DNA of 64,000 bases from Lachnospiraceae bacterium (GCA_017622845.1 JAGAQJ010000045.1:24884-88883), one strand, 5' to 3'. Shown: positions 1 to 10,580, counted from the first letter of the stretch. Numbers and translations are program-made. Notes: a model not told the origin generated them from the letters alone.

Positions 1-752
1 TAGAGCTGAAAGGCGTTAAGTTTGGCTACCATGAGAAGGAGATTCTGCATGGTATCGATATGAAAATGCCGCAGGGAACGGTTAATGCCATCGTGGGACC
101 GTCAGGAAGCGGTAAATCTACGATTGCCAGGCTGATTGCGTCCATGTGGGATGTGAGCGGCGGAAGCATCTTGATTGGCGGCGTGGATATCAGGGAACTG
201 GAGCTTACGGATTACAGCCGGAATATCGCCTATGTCTCTCAGGATAATTACCTGTTTGACGATACCGTCATGGAAAATATACGCATGGGCAGGCAGGGTG
301 CGACAGATGAGGAGGTTATAAAGGCGGCAAAGGACAGCGGCTGCTACGAGTTTATCATGCAGCTGGAGCATGGGTTCCATACGGTAGCCGGCGGTGCGGG
401 AGGGCATCTCTCGGGTGGGGAGAGGCAGCGGATATCCATTGCCCGTGCCATGCTGAAAAATGCGCCGGTTATCATTTTGGACGAAGCAACGGCATACACA
501 GACCCGGAGAACGAGGCGGTCATTCAGGCCTCTGTGGCAAAGCTGGTACGAGGAAAAACGCTGATTGTCATTGCACACCGGCTTTCTACCATTGCGGACG
601 CAGACAACATTTTTGTCATCAAGGATGGAACCCTTGCAGAGAAGGGAAAACATAAGGAGCTGCTTGCAAAGAACGGCATTTACAAACAGATGTGGGAGAG
701 CCACATATCCGTAAAGGATTCTGCTTTGGAGGGAGGCGCGGCAAATGCTTAA
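1..752 (+). CDS. ABC transporter ATP-binding/permease subunit, 3' part only
   Basis: The reading frame is open from the first bases of the window, so this is the C-terminal end of a longer gene. What is visible is a complete nucleotide-binding domain: Walker A GPSGSGKST (near 97-123), a Q-loop region VSQDNYLFDD, signature LSGGERQR, Walker B VIILDEATA and switch histidine IAHR. The fold is that of the half-transporters that carry membrane and ATPase domains on one chain (ABC type IV exporters). It overlaps the next gene by 8 bases and that gene is a second half-transporter, so the two very probably form a heterodimeric exporter. The substrate cannot be read from the sequence. An internal ATG at 60 is not the true start, because the conserved strand GVKFGYHEKEILHGID lies upstream of it. 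Confidence 0.9.
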   Translation, partial: ELKGVKFGYHEKEILHGIDMKMPQGTVNAIVGPSGSGKSTIARLIASMWDVSGGSILIGGVDIRELELTDYSRNIAYVSQDNYLFDDTVMENIRMGRQGATDEEVIKAAKDSGCYEFIMQLEHGFHTVAGGAGGHLSGGERQRISIARAMLKNAPVIILDEATAYTDPENEAVIQASVAKLVRGKTLIVIAHRLSTIADADNIFVIKDGTLAEKGKHKELLAKNGIYKQMWESHISVKDSALEGGAANA

Positions 753-2490
753 TATATTGAGAAAATTCTTTGATTTTGTAGGAGAGAAGAATAAAAAGAA
801 ATTCCAGGTGTCCATTGTTCTGAGTATTTTTCAGGCGCTCAGCGCTGCCATGAAGATTCCGGCAATTATGCTGGTACTGCAGGCGATGATAGAAGAACGG
901 CTTACAGGGACGGTGATTCTGCAGGCGCTTGCCATTATGCTGGGAGGGCTTTTGGTGGAAAATGCGGTGAAGTATAAGGCGACCATGCTCCAGACAGAGG
1001 GCGGCTATGACGGCGCGGCGTTTAAACGGATTGAGATTGCAGAGCATCTGCGCTATCTGCCGATGGGATATTTTAATCAAAACAGTCTGGGAAGCATTAC
1101 CTCTGTGACGACAAATACCATGGAGCATCTGGCAGATATCGGTACGAGAGCGGTTATGCTGAGTACCTCCGGATTAATTGATACAGGTGTGATTTTGCTG
1201 CTGGTATTGATTTACGACTGGCGGATTGGACTTGTTGGGATTCTGGGTACGGCGTTATTTCTGATAATGAACGCATATATGCAGGGCAAGTCAACCGCAG
1301 CGGCTGCGGATAAAGTGGAGTGCGACCGGGTGCTGGTTTCACAGATTATGGAGTACCTGCAGGGAATTGCCGAGGTCAAGTCCTACAATCTGTTCGGGAA
1401 GACTACGAAGAAATTAAATGACGCCATTGACCGTGCAAGGGCGGCGGTTACTGCCGCCGAGGTGACATTTATGCCCCATATCACGGTACAGAACATTGTC
1501 TGCAAGCTGACGGGCGCGGCTATGATGCTCTGCTCTGTGCTTCTGTTTCTGAATGGAAAGATGGAACTGCTTATCTGCATTGGAATGTCTGTCTGTGCGT
1601 TTATGATATTTCAATCTCTGGAATTGGCGGGTGCCTTTTCCTCTCTGCTGCGGATGATTGATTTCTGTGTGGATAAAGGGCAGGAGATTATGGATATTCC
1701 GGGTATGGACATTGACGGCAAGGATATCACACCGGCTCATTATGGCATTGAACTCAAGGATGTGACGTTCAGTTACGAGAAACGAAAGATTATCGACGGG
1801 ATTTCTCTCAAAATTCCCGAAAAGACAACGACGGCAATCGTGGGACCCTCCGGCGGCGGAAAAACGACGCTCTGCAGCCTGATTGCCCGGTTCTGGGATT
1901 TGGACAGCGGAAGTGTGACGCTGGACGGCAGAGACGTGCGGGAGTACAGCGTAGACAGCCTGATGAAGAATTTCAGCTTTGTGTTCCAGAATGTCTATCT
2001 GTTCTCGGACACGATAGCCAACAATATCCGTTTCGGAAAAGAGAACGCGTCCATGGATGAGGTTATCCTTGCGGCGAAGAAAGCCTGCTGTCATGATTTT
2101 ATCATGGAGCTGCCGGAGGGCTATAATACGGTCATCGGGGAAGGCGGAGCAACGCTGTCCGGAGGAGAGAAGCAGCGGATATCCATTGCAAGGGCGATTA
2201 TGAAGGATTCGCCCATCATAATTCTGGATGAAGCCACGGCAAACGTGGACCCCGAAAACGAAAAGGAGCTTGTGGATGCCATTGAAAGCCTGACGAAGGA
2301 GAAGACAATTATTATGATTGCACACAGACTTAAGACTGTGCGGAGCGCGGATCAGATTGTGGTAGTAAACCATGGTAGGATTGAACAGCTCGGAAAGCAT
2401 GAGGAGCTGATGCAGCAGGACGGCATTTACCGAAGGTTTGTAAGCGCAAGGGAGCTTGCGGCAGGATGGAAGCTGAACAGTAATCTTTAA
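745..2490 (+). CDS. ABC transporter ATP-binding/permease subunit (half-transporter)
   Basis: A 581-residue half-transporter. Residues 1 to about 320 hold the membrane domain, with hydrophobic stretches near 20-45, 50-70, 135-180 and 245-290. The ATPase domain follows: Walker A GPSGGGKTT near 367, signature LSGGEKQR near 471, Walker B IIILDEATA near 491 and the switch histidine in IAHR near 525. All catalytic motifs look intact. The ATG overlaps the end of the upstream half-transporter by 8 bases, a translational-coupling arrangement typical of heterodimeric exporters. The length is normal for the family. The cargo (drug, peptide, lipid or metal chelate) is not evident; siderophore-type YbtPQ-like pairs have a similar layout, but this is only a possibility. 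Confidence 0.9.
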   Translation: MLNILRKFFDFVGEKNKKKFQVSIVLSIFQALSAAMKIPAIMLVLQAMIEERLTGTVILQALAIMLGGLLVENAVKYKATMLQTEGGYDGAAFKRIEIAEHLRYLPMGYFNQNSLGSITSVTTNTMEHLADIGTRAVMLSTSGLIDTGVILLLVLIYDWRIGLVGILGTALFLIMNAYMQGKSTAAAADKVECDRVLVSQIMEYLQGIAEVKSYNLFGKTTKKLNDAIDRARAAVTAAEVTFMPHITVQNIVCKLTGAAMMLCSVLLFLNGKMELLICIGMSVCAFMIFQSLELAGAFSSLLRMIDFCVDKGQEIMDIPGMDIDGKDITPAHYGIELKDVTFSYEKRKIIDGISLKIPEKTTTAIVGPSGGGKTTLCSLIARFWDLDSGSVTLDGRDVREYSVDSLMKNFSFVFQNVYLFSDTIANNIRFGKENASMDEVILAAKKACCHDFIMELPEGYNTVIGEGGATLSGGEKQRISIARAIMKDSPIIILDEATANVDPENEKELVDAIESLTKEKTIIMIAHRLKTVRSADQIVVVNHGRIEQLGKHEELMQQDGIYRRFVSARELAAGWKLNSNL

Positions 2491-2524
2491 AGTCGGATAA
2501 ACGGAAATTGTTCAGCCATGCCCA

Positions 2525-2575
2525 TTGACTTTCTTTGTAGAATATGCTAGTCTAATATTAGTTAGAAATAACTAA
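2525..2575 (+). promoter_or_regulatory. Probable eno promoter and inverted repeat
   Basis: TTGACT at 2525-2530 is followed after 17 bases by TAGTCT. Just downstream, 2558-2575 is a perfect inverted repeat, TTAGTTA and TAACTAA around GAAA, which could be an operator or a short RNA hairpin at the start of the transcript. Further down the leader (about 2605-2657) CCCCGGA and TCCGGGG can pair. No regulator is encoded nearby. Confidence 0.45.
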
Positions 2576-2677
2576 CCACACACGAATAAATCATGTGGAC
2601 TCCCCAGAAGCGATTCTGTTTCCCCGGATGCTGCTGACTTCCGGGGAGGGATTCTGCAAATATAAAAAGGAGACTGA

Positions 2678-3979
<1,302 letters not shown>

Positions 3980-4000
3980 AAAAACGTTGGATAAAACAAG

Positions 4001-4037
4001 AGACATTCTGATTCAAACCCAGAATGTCTTTTTGTTT
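4001..4037 (+). terminator. Intrinsic terminator of eno
   Basis: Inverted repeat AGACATTCTG (4001-4010) and CAGAATGTCT (4020-4029) with a 9-base loop, followed by TTTTTGTTT. Confidence 0.85.
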
Positions 4038-4038
4038 A

Positions 4039-4165
4039 AAGCAGCTCCGTTCATAGGCAGCTTTTTGTCATTTCTTCTTTTGGGAGAAAAACTGTCGTCA
4101 GCACGCCCTGTTTGCAACAGACGATTGATAAAAAAGGTATTGAACAAAATTTCAGGAGACCATTA
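4039..4165 (+). pseudogene. Fragment of an EamA/DMT-type transporter
   Basis: Straight after the eno terminator, one frame reads AAPFIGSFLSFLLLGEKLS, which resembles the final membrane helix and LGE motif of EamA/drug-metabolite transporters. No start codon, no upstream helices and no continuing helix are present, so it is a remnant at most. The rest of the gap up to 4361 shows no gene I can support. The similarity is short and the call is tentative. Confidence 0.35.
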
Positions 4166-4361
4166 GTTATGAACTGGCGGCAAGGGACCGGATCATAATA
4201 TTCCATTTGAAACGGTGAAACATATCATGGAATCGGAAGGAAGAACCATGATGCAGTGAACGAAAGGCTTCGCGAAGCAGAATCCGAAACAGAAAAATGT
4301 AGTGAAATAAGGTTCTGAATATGCTATAATATCAATAAAAAATGGTTAGGCAGGAGTCGCT

Positions 4362-5807
4362 ATGCGTTACATTAAAATAAAAGATGTCAGACCCGGCATG
4401 CATTTGGCGTACAATATGTACGACGCAGACGGACATACGCTGATTTGCAGTGGATGCGTTCTGTCAGAGGGTTATATTAAAAGGATCAATGAATATGGCT
4501 TTGATGGTGTTTATATTCAGGACGAGCTGTCAGATGATATTAAAATAGAACCGGTCATCACACCTGAGCTTCGTACGGAGGGGCTTATTACGGTGCGCAA
4601 TTGTGATGTGGACGGCTGCAAGGGAATTGCCAGTAAAATTGTGGATCAGGTGCTTCATAAAGGGGTGCTGTCCCTGGATTTGACAGACCTCAGAAGCTTT
4701 GACGGATATACCTATGCTCATTCCGTCAACGTGGCAGTACTTTCCTGCATTATAGGATTTGGTCTTAAGATGAACGAAACGTCACTGGAGCAGTTGGTGA
4801 TGGCGGGACTTCTCCATGACCTCGGGAAACTTATGATTCCGCCGGAAATTCTGAACAAACCTTCAAGACTGACCAACGAAGAATATGAAATCATGAAAAA
4901 GCATTCCGCGATTTCTTATGAGATTATCAAGGAACGCTGGGATATTCCGGCACAGGTCAAGGTGGCGGTCCTGCATCATCATGAAAATGAGGACGGCAGC
5001 GGTTATCCTGACGGGCTTGAAGGTGAGGATATGACTATTTTTACAAAGATTCTGCATGTGGCGGATGTATACGATGCACTTGTGTCAAAGCGTTCCTACA
5101 AGAGTCCGTATTCGCCTTATGAGGCGTGCGAGTTCCTGATGGGAGGGGGCGGCATCATGTTTGATCCCAAGGTAGTGGAAGCGCTTCTGATGTATGTGCC
5201 GTTCTATCCAAAGGGAACGCAGGTCAGGCTTTCGGATGGCAGGGAAGGCATTATTTTGGAAAATTCCGGAACCAGAAACCTAAGACCTCTGCTGAGACTG
5301 CTTGACGGAACGACACTGGACCTGCAGAAGAAGGAAAATTATAACCTTACGATTCTGCATAGCGCGAATGAGGACGTAACAGACCCTTCCGCAGCAGAGG
5401 AGGAGCGTCAGAAAATGCTTATGCCATTCAAGAAATACCGCATTATGATTCTTGATGATATGCTGATTAATCTTCAGGCGCTCAGGGGATTTCTGGAGAA
5501 GAAATATGAGCTGAACCTGCTGACTTCGGTGGGACAGGCGCTTTTGCAGCTCAAGCGTGGGCCTGAGCCGGATTTGATTATGATTGATATGGATATGCCG
5601 GAGATGAACGGCATAGAAGCTGCCGGAAGGATAAGGGATATCGCAGGAAATATCCCGATTCTTTTTGTAATTAACAATTATGACAGAAGTGTCATATCCC
5701 GGTGCAGAAAGGCAAAAGCAGCAGGATACATTGTGCGCCCGTACAAGCCTGCTTATGTAAAGGCGGAGATTAACCGCATCCTGACGGGGGAGGAGATTGT
5801 TGAGTAG
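4362..5807 (+). CDS. HD-GYP phosphodiesterase-type protein with C-terminal receiver-like domain
   Basis: A 481-residue signalling protein. Residues 1-60 resemble the small DUF3391-like domain often found before HD-GYP. The HD-GYP domain (about 100-290) carries HDLGK near 150 and HHHENEDGSGYP near 206-217, the residues used to bind metals and hydrolyse cyclic-di-GMP, so the enzyme may be active. Residues 357-475 resemble a response-regulator receiver (ILDD, IMIDMDMPEMNG), but the usual Thr is replaced (FVIN) and the usual Lys is Arg (VRPYKP), so phosphorylation-driven signalling may be lost. The order HD-GYP then receiver is the reverse of the RpfG layout. A GntR gene follows 24 bases later and may share the transcript. 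Confidence 0.85.
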   Translation: MRYIKIKDVRPGMHLAYNMYDADGHTLICSGCVLSEGYIKRINEYGFDGVYIQDELSDDIKIEPVITPELRTEGLITVRNCDVDGCKGIASKIVDQVLHKGVLSLDLTDLRSFDGYTYAHSVNVAVLSCIIGFGLKMNETSLEQLVMAGLLHDLGKLMIPPEILNKPSRLTNEEYEIMKKHSAISYEIIKERWDIPAQVKVAVLHHHENEDGSGYPDGLEGEDMTIFTKILHVADVYDALVSKRSYKSPYSPYEACEFLMGGGGIMFDPKVVEALLMYVPFYPKGTQVRLSDGREGIILENSGTRNLRPLLRLLDGTTLDLQKKENYNLTILHSANEDVTDPSAAEEERQKMLMPFKKYRIMILDDMLINLQALRGFLEKKYELNLLTSVGQALLQLKRGPEPDLIMIDMDMPEMNGIEAAGRIRDIAGNIPILFVINNYDRSVISRCRKAKAAGYIVRPYKPAYVKAEINRILTGEEIVE

Positions 5808-5831
5808 GGACTGCGAGGAGGCAGAAATCAT

Positions 5832-6560
5832 ATGTATCAGTTTGAAAAAGTGGATAAGAAGCTTCTCGGATATCAGATTGAAGAGGAACTGATGAATTAT
5901 ATTTTGAAGGAACCGGTGAATCCCGGAGAAAAAATACCCAATGAATTTGAGCTGGCAGAAAAGTTTGGAGTTGGGAGAAGTACAATCCGTGAGGCGGTAA
6001 AAGGACTGGTATCAAAAGGCGTTCTTGAAGTAAGGCGCGGTTCCGGAACATATGTCATCAGTCATATTTCCCTGGAAGATGATCCTCTGGGATTTGCCAG
6101 ATTTAAGGATAAATATGAGCTTGCTATTGAACTTTGCGAGGTCAGGCTTATGATGGAACCGGAGATTGCAGCGCTGGCTGCGCAGTATGCATCAGAAGAG
6201 GAAAAGAAAAAGCTGAAAAGTCTTTGTGATGAAGTGGAGGAATTATATAGAAACGGAGAGAATCATCTCAAAAAGGATATTGAATTTCATACGTATATAG
6301 CAAGCTGCAGCAAAAACAGAGTGGTGGAAATGCTGGTGCCCATTATCAATACTGCGGTAATGACTTTTGGCAAACTTACCCATAGAAAGCTTATGAATGA
6401 GACGATTGAAACGCACAGGGCAGTGACCAATGCGATTATTGCAGGCGATTCTATAGGGGCAAGGTGTGCAATGGTTATGCATTTGACATATAATCGTCAG
6501 ATGATGTCAAGACTAATGGCAGAGCATGGAAACGAAACGACAGAGATGTCAGATGAATAA
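5832..6560 (+). CDS. GntR-family (FadR subfamily) transcriptional regulator
   Basis: A 242-residue regulator with an N-terminal winged helix (about 12-72: IPNEFELAEKFGVGRSTIREAVKGL, with GSGTYV in the wing) and an all-helical FadR-type C-terminal ligand domain (about 95-220). Members of this family commonly sense sugar acids or other organic acids. It is followed by a terminator and then by a GntP permease and a sugar-acid dehydratase, which makes it the likely local repressor. The candidate operator is the palindrome at 6725-6742. The start is supported by GAGGAGG 10 or so bases upstream. Confidence 0.92.
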   Translation: MYQFEKVDKKLLGYQIEEELMNYILKEPVNPGEKIPNEFELAEKFGVGRSTIREAVKGLVSKGVLEVRRGSGTYVISHISLEDDPLGFARFKDKYELAIELCEVRLMMEPEIAALAAQYASEEEKKKLKSLCDEVEELYRNGENHLKKDIEFHTYIASCSKNRVVEMLVPIINTAVMTFGKLTHRKLMNETIETHRAVTNAIIAGDSIGARCAMVMHLTYNRQMMSRLMAEHGNETTEMSDE

Positions 6561-6607
6561 AGATGGAGAAGCGAGTATTTTAATATAATTTCATAAAAAT
6601 AGACAAA

Positions 6608-6645
6608 AACAACGAATGAAAATAAATCTTTTTCGTTGTTTTTTT
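6608..6645 (+). terminator. Intrinsic terminator after the GntR gene
   Basis: AACAACGAA (6608-6616) pairs with TTCGTTGTT (6632-6640), followed by a run of T. Confidence 0.8.
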
Positions 6646-6684
6646 GTGTAAAAAGGAGAAAAGAAACAAAAGACATAGGACGTA

Positions 6685-6742
6685 TTGACTAAAAACAATA
6701 TAAAAAGTATAATAAAATTATAAAACATCAGACGTCAGATGT
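6685..6742 (+). promoter_or_regulatory. Promoter and palindromic operator of the sugar-acid operon
   Basis: TTGACT (6685-6690), a 17-base spacer and TATAAT (6708-6713) make a near-consensus promoter. Immediately downstream, 6725-6742 is an 18-base palindrome: ACATC, GACGTC and GATGT with one mismatched pair. It would lie at about +5 to +22, where a bound repressor blocks transcription. The natural candidate regulator is the GntR protein encoded just upstream (inference). Confidence 0.75.
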
Positions 6743-6848
6743 GAATGGGCAGCAATTATGATTCTCGGGTCAGTATTCTTCACGGTGCCGTATTCAGGCA
6801 GAATAGGAACTGAGGATTCAGACAAAATAATAGATAGGAGGAATTACA

Positions 6849-8207
6849 ATGACTGCAGATACAGTATCTTTAAATCCTGTGCGATTGATTCTTGCGGCAG
6901 TAATAGGCTTGGCTTTACTGCTGGCATTGATTATCGTTTTTAAGGTTCATGCGATAATTTCCATTCTGATAGGAGCAATTGCCATAGGCGTGATTGCCGG
7001 AATGCCTCTTTCGGAAATTGTTGCTGCGGTAAACGACGGAATAGGAAATACGCTCAAAGGCATTGCCTTGCTGGTAGGCCTGGGGTCCATGTTTGGGGCG
7101 ATTCTGGAAACTTCAGGAGGAGCACAGACACTTGCCGTGACAATGGTCAAAAAGTTCGGAGACAAGAAAGCAGCCTGGGCATTAGGAATTACTGGTCTTG
7201 TCATAGCAATGCCTGTATTTTTTGATGCCGGATTGATTATTCTGATTCCGCTTGCATTTTCTCTTGCAAAGAGAACCAAACGCTCTTCGCTGTTTTATGT
7301 CATTCCGCTTCTTGCAGGTCTTGCAGTAGGGCATGCATTTATTCCGCCGACACCCGGTCCGGTGCTCGTTGCCACGATGCTGAACGTGGATCTTGGCTGG
7401 GTGATTCTTGTGGGCGTGTTCTGCGGCATATTTGCAATGATTGCAGCCGGTCCTGTATGGGGGTCCGTATGCGGCAGGAAATACGATGTTCCTGTGCCTG
7501 AACATGTAGCCTGCCAAGAGGATATTGATGAGTCGAAGCTTCCGAAATTCGGAACAATTGTCAGTATTATACTGATTCCTCTCGTGCTCATCATTTTGAA
7601 GTCGCTTGCAGGCGTAATCCCTGCCATGGCGCCGGTAGAGCCTGTTCTTACATTTCTCGGAGAGCCTTTTGTGGCGCTGCTTCTTGCGACGATTGCCGCG
7701 ATGGTGATTCTTGGATTAAAGCACGGGTATACCAACGAAGAACTTGAAAAAATTATGACAAAATCCTTAGAACCCACTGGCTTGATTCTTCTTGTAACCG
7801 CATGCGGCGGTGTGCTTCGTTATGTATTGCAGTATTCAGGGCTGGGAGATGTGATCGGCAATGCGGTGGCAAAGGCGAACCTCCCGATTGTGCTTGTAGC
7901 TTTTATTGTGGCAGCGCTTGTAAGGATTTGTGTAGGCTCATCTACGGTAGCAATGACAATGGCGGCAGGCATTATTGCGGCTATGCCCGGAATATCGGAG
8001 CTGTCCCCAATTTATCTTGCATGTGTTACTGCCGCAGTTGCAGGCGGTTCAACCGTTTGCTCTCATTTCAATGATTCGGGCTTCTGGCTTGTAAAATCTC
8101 TTGTGGGGCTTGATGAGAAGACAACGCTGAAAACATGGACGATTATGGAAACACTGGTGGGAACAACCGGATTTTTGGTCGCATTGATTATTTCGTTTTT
8201 TGCATAA
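6849..8207 (+). CDS. GntP-family gluconate/sugar-acid permease
   Basis: A 452-residue integral membrane protein with about a dozen hydrophobic segments and the hallmarks of the GntP family of gluconate:proton symporters: the VGLGSMFGAILETSGGA region near 75-90, the PVFFDAGLIILIPL stretch, AFIPPTPGPVLVA, and the C-terminal CVTAAVAGGSTVCSHFNDSGFWLV. It should import a sugar acid across the cytoplasmic membrane. The start follows AGGAGG by a normal spacing. It lies 33 bases before the dehydratase gene and shares its promoter. The exact substrate (gluconate, xylonate or another aldonate) is not determinable from the sequence. Confidence 0.92.
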   Translation: MTADTVSLNPVRLILAAVIGLALLLALIIVFKVHAIISILIGAIAIGVIAGMPLSEIVAAVNDGIGNTLKGIALLVGLGSMFGAILETSGGAQTLAVTMVKKFGDKKAAWALGITGLVIAMPVFFDAGLIILIPLAFSLAKRTKRSSLFYVIPLLAGLAVGHAFIPPTPGPVLVATMLNVDLGWVILVGVFCGIFAMIAAGPVWGSVCGRKYDVPVPEHVACQEDIDESKLPKFGTIVSIILIPLVLIILKSLAGVIPAMAPVEPVLTFLGEPFVALLLATIAAMVILGLKHGYTNEELEKIMTKSLEPTGLILLVTACGGVLRYVLQYSGLGDVIGNAVAKANLPIVLVAFIVAALVRICVGSSTVAMTMAAGIIAAMPGISELSPIYLACVTAAVAGGSTVCSHFNDSGFWLVKSLVGLDEKTTLKTWTIMETLVGTTGFLVALIISFFA

Positions 8208-8240
8208 CAGTATTTATAGATGTGAGAGGAGTTGATGGTT

Positions 8241-9986
8241 ATGGAATTTGTGAGTCAGAAAATGCGTGAGCTTGCGCCGGAGCTTGATCCGCTGAGACTT
8301 GGTACAGGCTGGAAGGCTGAGGATTTGTCAAAACCGCAGGTGATGATTGAAAGTACTTTTGGCGACAGCCATCCCGGAAGCGGACATTTGGATATTCTGG
8401 TGGAGGAGGTGAGAAAAGGTGTTGCCGAAGCAGGGGGACATGGAGCAAGATATTTTGTGACAGATATCTGTGACGGCGAGAGTCAGGGAACGGATGGAAT
8501 TAATTTCAGCCTGGCAAGCCGTGAAATGATTGCGAACATGATAGAGATACATGCCAATGCAACGCCCTTTGATGCAGGCGTCTATCTGGCAAGCTGCGAT
8601 AAAGGCATGCCTGCAAATCTCATGGGGCTTGCAAGAGTTAATATTCCGTCAATCGTTGTTCCCGGAGGAACGATGAACGCAGGACCGGAAATGCTGACAT
8701 TGGAACAGCTTGGAATGTACAGTGCCAAATACGAACGCGGAGAGATAGACGAGGCAAGGCTTAATTGGGCAAAATGTAATGCGTGCCCAAGCTGCGGCGC
8801 CTGTTCTTTTATCGGAACAGCATCAACTATGCAGATAATGGCAGAGGCGCTCGGGCTTGCGCTTCCCGGAAGCGCATTGATGCCTGCAACAAGTCCTGAT
8901 CTTCTTCGATATGCCAGACAGGCGGGAGAGCAGGCGGTAAAGCTTGCATCGATGCCTCATATGAAGCCGGGCAGCATTGTAACGATGGAGAGTTTTGAAA
9001 ATGCAATTCTTGTACACGCTGCAATATCCGGAAGCACAAACTGCCTGCTTCATATTCCTGCCATCGCCCATGAATTTGGGATAGAGATTACAGGAGACAC
9101 CTTTGACCGGCTGCACAGGGGGGCGCATTATCTTCTGGATGTCCGTCCGGCAGGACGCTGGCCGGCAGAAGTATTTTACTATGCGGGCGGTGTTCCGGCG
9201 ATTATGGAAGAGATAAAGAGGCACCTGCACTTGGATGTAATGACTGTGACAGGAAAAACTTTGGGTGAAAATCTGGATGAACTGAAACATAACGGATTCT
9301 ATGAGCGCTGTGGGAAGTGGCTTGACGACTTTAACAAACGATACAATGTAAAACTGACAAGGCAAGACATCATACGTCCTTATGACAAGGCAATAGGAAC
9401 AGATGGAAGCATCGCTGTTTTAAAGGGAAATCTGGCGCCGGAGGGTGCAGTGATAAAGCATACGGCATGTCCTCAGGAAATGTTCCGGGCAGTGCTGACA
9501 GCAAGACCCTTTGACAGTGAAGAGGAATGCCTTGATGCGGTATTGAAGCATAAGGTAAATAAAGGCGATGCCGTATTTATCCGGTATGAGGGTCCTAAAG
9601 GAAGCGGAATGCCGGAGATGTTCTATACCTCTGAGGCAATCAGCAGCGACAAAGAGCTGGGACGCAGCATCGCACTTATCACGGACGGACGTTTTTCAGG
9701 CGCCTCTACGGGACCGGTAATCGGACACTGCAGCCCGGAAGCAGTAGATGGAGGACCGATTGCGCTGGTTGAGGAAGGAGACCTGATTGAAATAGACATA
9801 CCAAAACGCCATCTCAACATCATCGGTGTAAAGGGAGAAAAGAAGACAGAAGAGGAAATGGAGGTAATCTTAAAAGAAAGGCGTGCCGGATGGAAGCCCA
9901 GAGAACCAAAATATAAAAAGGGAGTGCTCAGGCTTTTCAGTGAACATGCTGCCAGTCCCATGAAGGGTGCCTACCTGGATTTGTAA
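8241..9986 (+). CDS. IlvD/Edd-family sugar-acid dehydratase (YagF/YjhG-like)
   Basis: A 581-residue Fe-S dehydratase. Iron-sulfur ligands are visible in DICDGESQGTDG, CDKGMPA and CNACPSCGACSFIGTAST, and the C-terminal half has the family motifs VIKHTACP, GPKGSGMPE, ITDGRFSGASTG and GHCSPEA. The stretch HAAISGSTNCLLHIPAIAHE resembles the E. coli YagF/YjhG D-xylonate dehydratases more than IlvD. It would turn an imported aldonic acid into the 2-keto-3-deoxy acid. With the GntP permease and GntR regulator it forms a catabolic module, but no matching kinase or aldolase is adjacent. The start at 8241 gives the best spacing from GAGAGGAG; ATG at 8235 is too close. The stop codon lies inside the left end of a repeat element (GTAACAG). 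Confidence 0.9.
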   Translation: MEFVSQKMRELAPELDPLRLGTGWKAEDLSKPQVMIESTFGDSHPGSGHLDILVEEVRKGVAEAGGHGARYFVTDICDGESQGTDGINFSLASREMIANMIEIHANATPFDAGVYLASCDKGMPANLMGLARVNIPSIVVPGGTMNAGPEMLTLEQLGMYSAKYERGEIDEARLNWAKCNACPSCGACSFIGTASTMQIMAEALGLALPGSALMPATSPDLLRYARQAGEQAVKLASMPHMKPGSIVTMESFENAILVHAAISGSTNCLLHIPAIAHEFGIEITGDTFDRLHRGAHYLLDVRPAGRWPAEVFYYAGGVPAIMEEIKRHLHLDVMTVTGKTLGENLDELKHNGFYERCGKWLDDFNKRYNVKLTRQDIIRPYDKAIGTDGSIAVLKGNLAPEGAVIKHTACPQEMFRAVLTARPFDSEEECLDAVLKHKVNKGDAVFIRYEGPKGSGMPEMFYTSEAISSDKELGRSIALITDGRFSGASTGPVIGHCSPEAVDGGPIALVEEGDLIEIDIPKRHLNIIGVKGEKKTEEEMEVILKERRAGWKPREPKYKKGVLRLFSEHAASPMKGAYLDL

Positions 9987-10356
9987 CAGTTCAGATGTAT
10001 GGATTATTTTAGTCAGGACGAAGGTCGGCAGTCCTATGCCGGTACAGGCGATTGGACTCCAAATGCGAATTTTCTAATGGGTGATGCCAAAAGCTTTCAA
10101 AACCGTCCGCGACCGGACTCTACGCGCCGTCCATGGACGCGTTTCGTCCTAAATCCGCGTCCGTGCGGATTTTCGCGGATGTATCGAATCACCCATAAGA
10201 AAATATCAGCATTCTCCGCCAGCCTGTTCCGGCATAGGACTGCCGACCTTCTGTGCAAATTATTCCATTTTATGGTTTCAATGAACAGAAAACGGCAGGC
10301 GGAGGGATACTATCTGCCGTTTTCGTCCGGATAAGAATACATAAAAGGCTGAACTG
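9983..10356 (+). repeat. Large palindromic repeat, type A (copy A1)
   Basis: Bounded by GTAACAGTTCAG at the left (its TAA is the stop of the dehydratase gene) and GGCTGAACTGT at the right. Inside is a long imperfect hairpin: GGTCGGCAGTCCTATGCCGG pairs with the complementary arm near 10230-10250, GGGTGAT (near 10080) pairs with ATCACCC (near 10187), and two terminal hairpins have GTCCRT loops. One of these is AAATCCGC/GCGGATTT. An open frame crosses it but is not protein-like. The right part also carries type-B end sequence (CAGAAAACGGCAG). Confidence 0.75.
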
Positions 10357-10442
10357 TCGCTTGAATTTATAATAATTATGCGTTGCCTATTGACTTTATC
10401 TCAATAACAAAATATAATTAATAAGCTGTTTTTAAAGCGCGT

Positions 10443-10474
10443 GCACAAATAAAAGCATGCGCTTTTATTTGTGC
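10443..10474 (+). promoter_or_regulatory. Perfect 14-bp hairpin in the helicase leader
   Basis: GCACAAATAAAAGC (10443-10456) and GCTTTTATTTGTGC (10461-10474) form a perfect stem with the 4-base loop ATGC. No run of T follows, so it is not a simple terminator. It lies about 105 bases before the DEAD-box helicase start. A role in temperature- or helicase-dependent control of this gene is possible but inferred only from position. Confidence 0.5.
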
Positions 10475-10580
10475 AGGTGAGCGTGCGTTTTCCGGCTCAA
10501 TTGCACGCAGGTTTGACATGCGGGCAGAAAAGAGGGCTATTCTTCTATTCGACCCGATTGAACATAGAAAGGAAATAGAT

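Noticed and set aside
102-815. Long antisense reading frames opposite ABC, helicase, AAA and surface-protein genes
   Set aside because: They mirror strong protein-coding frames, lack ribosome sites and have compositions unlike real proteins.
9999-10334. 111-codon frame across the A1 repeat
   Set aside because: It lies wholly in palindromic repeat DNA, and related copies do not keep the frame.
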